In this document: positions 5,044 to 5,338 of the stretch, one piece after another
Layout of the letters: each line of letters opens with the position of its first letter
Numbering within the stretch: position 1 is the first letter of the stretch
NCBI GenBank assembly: GCA_031254715.1
Contig: JAIRTY010000005.1
Location: forward strand, 1 to 5,338
Origin: Nocardiopsaceae bacterium
Lineage (GTDB): Bacteria > Actinomycetota > Actinomycetes > Streptosporangiales > Streptosporangiaceae
Direction: 5' to 3'
Length of the DNA: 5,338 bases
The notes under the pieces: generated by a model
What the model was told of the DNA's origin: nothing
Databases searched by the model: none
Seen by the model: only the letters and a program-made list of their open reading frames with translations
Program-made: the position numbers and the translations under genes

Positions 5044-5338
5044 TCGCAGGAAGTGCGAACAGTGCGGCGCGGTGTTCCTGCCGCGCCGCGAGCATGCCCG
5101 GTTCTGCGGCGTCGGCTGCCGGGACACCTGGAACGCTGCGCGCACGGGCGATCCGCTGGTCGCCGCGAGCACCCTGTTGTGGTCGGTCACTGCGATGAGT
5201 CACGCGACTGGGCGGCTTCCCCGGATAGGGACCTGGGACCACGTCCGCGCATATGCCGTGATCGGGGAGGCGGTGTGGTGGGTCACCCTGGTCGACGCCA
5301 CGCTGGTGCGCCACCATGCTGAGGTCTACGACGCCGTG
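5036..5338 (+). CDS. Hypothetical protein with four-cysteine zinc-ribbon-like N-terminus, C-terminus cut by window edge
   Basis: From the ATG at 5036, 101 codons are open to the last base, so the gene is incomplete. The N-terminus MADRRKCEQCGAVFLPRREH, then ARFCGVGCRDTWN, has C7-x2-C10 ... C24-x3-C28. This is a compact Cys4 knuckle pattern like those that bind one zinc ion and contact nucleic acid or protein. The rest is helical, with WSVTAMSHATGRL (49-61) and YAVIGEAVWWVTLVDATLVRHH (73-94). The phrase 'EAVWWVT.VDATLVR' recurs in actinobacterial hypothetical proteins as I remember them; no function is known to me. AAGAGGG (5025-5031) lies 4 nt before the ATG, and the start codon overlaps the STAS stop, so the two proteins are probably made together. 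The Cys4 unit suggests regulation or protein contact, but that is speculation. Confidence 0.75.
   Translation, partial: MADRRKCEQCGAVFLPRREHARFCGVGCRDTWNAARTGDPLVAASTLLWSVTAMSHATGRLPRIGTWDHVRAYAVIGEAVWWVTLVDATLVRHHAEVYDAV

Noticed and set aside
4742..5317. Minus-strand open frame of 191 codons opposite the STAS and Cys4 genes
   Set aside because: Arg/Pro/Ala-rich antisense shadow. The plus strand carries a recognisable STAS fold and a Cys4 protein with good ribosome binding sites.

Overview
The window is GC-rich chromosomal DNA with tightly packed short genes, GTG starts and G/C-biased third codon positions. This points to a high-GC actinobacterium, probably a filamentous actinomycete (Streptomyces, Actinomadura or Streptosporangiales type). 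The genus is an inference. No rRNA, tRNA, CRISPR array, integrase or transposase was found. The content looks like an accessory neighbourhood of small single-domain enzymes, a stress/signalling protein and regulators.

Left part (1-2050). A two-domain VOC/glyoxalase-like protein runs leftward off the edge (start at 540). About 400 bp of non-coding DNA separates it from a divergent GNAT acetyltransferase (948-1451, +). A Nudix hydrolase (1518-2051, -) faces the GNAT gene tail to tail.

Middle (2179-4048). A membrane-anchored protein of unknown function (2179-2826, -) lies upstream of, and in the same direction as, the Nudix gene. It is divergent from a rightward pair: a DinB/DUF664 protein (3096-3611) and a single-domain VOC protein (3650-4048), 38 bp apart and probably co-transcribed. 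A perfect 15-bp tandem repeat (three copies plus a partial one) lies directly before the DinB gene and runs into its ribosome binding site.

Right part (4061-5338). A winged-helix regulator (4061-4441, -) is divergent from a STAS-domain protein (4597-5043, +). The STAS stop overlaps the start of a protein with a four-cysteine zinc-ribbon-like N-terminus (5036 to beyond the edge). The STAS protein carries D-C-A-G where SpoIIAA-type anti-sigma antagonists carry D-S-S-G, so the usual phosphorylated serine is absent.

The most interesting part is the right-hand group: divergent regulator, non-canonical STAS protein and translationally coupled Cys4 protein. It could be a small signalling module, but the sequence alone shows only family membership and gene arrangement. 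The enzymes to the left belong to families (VOC, GNAT, DinB, Nudix) that modify, sequester or clean up small molecules. No shared pathway can be proven from the window.
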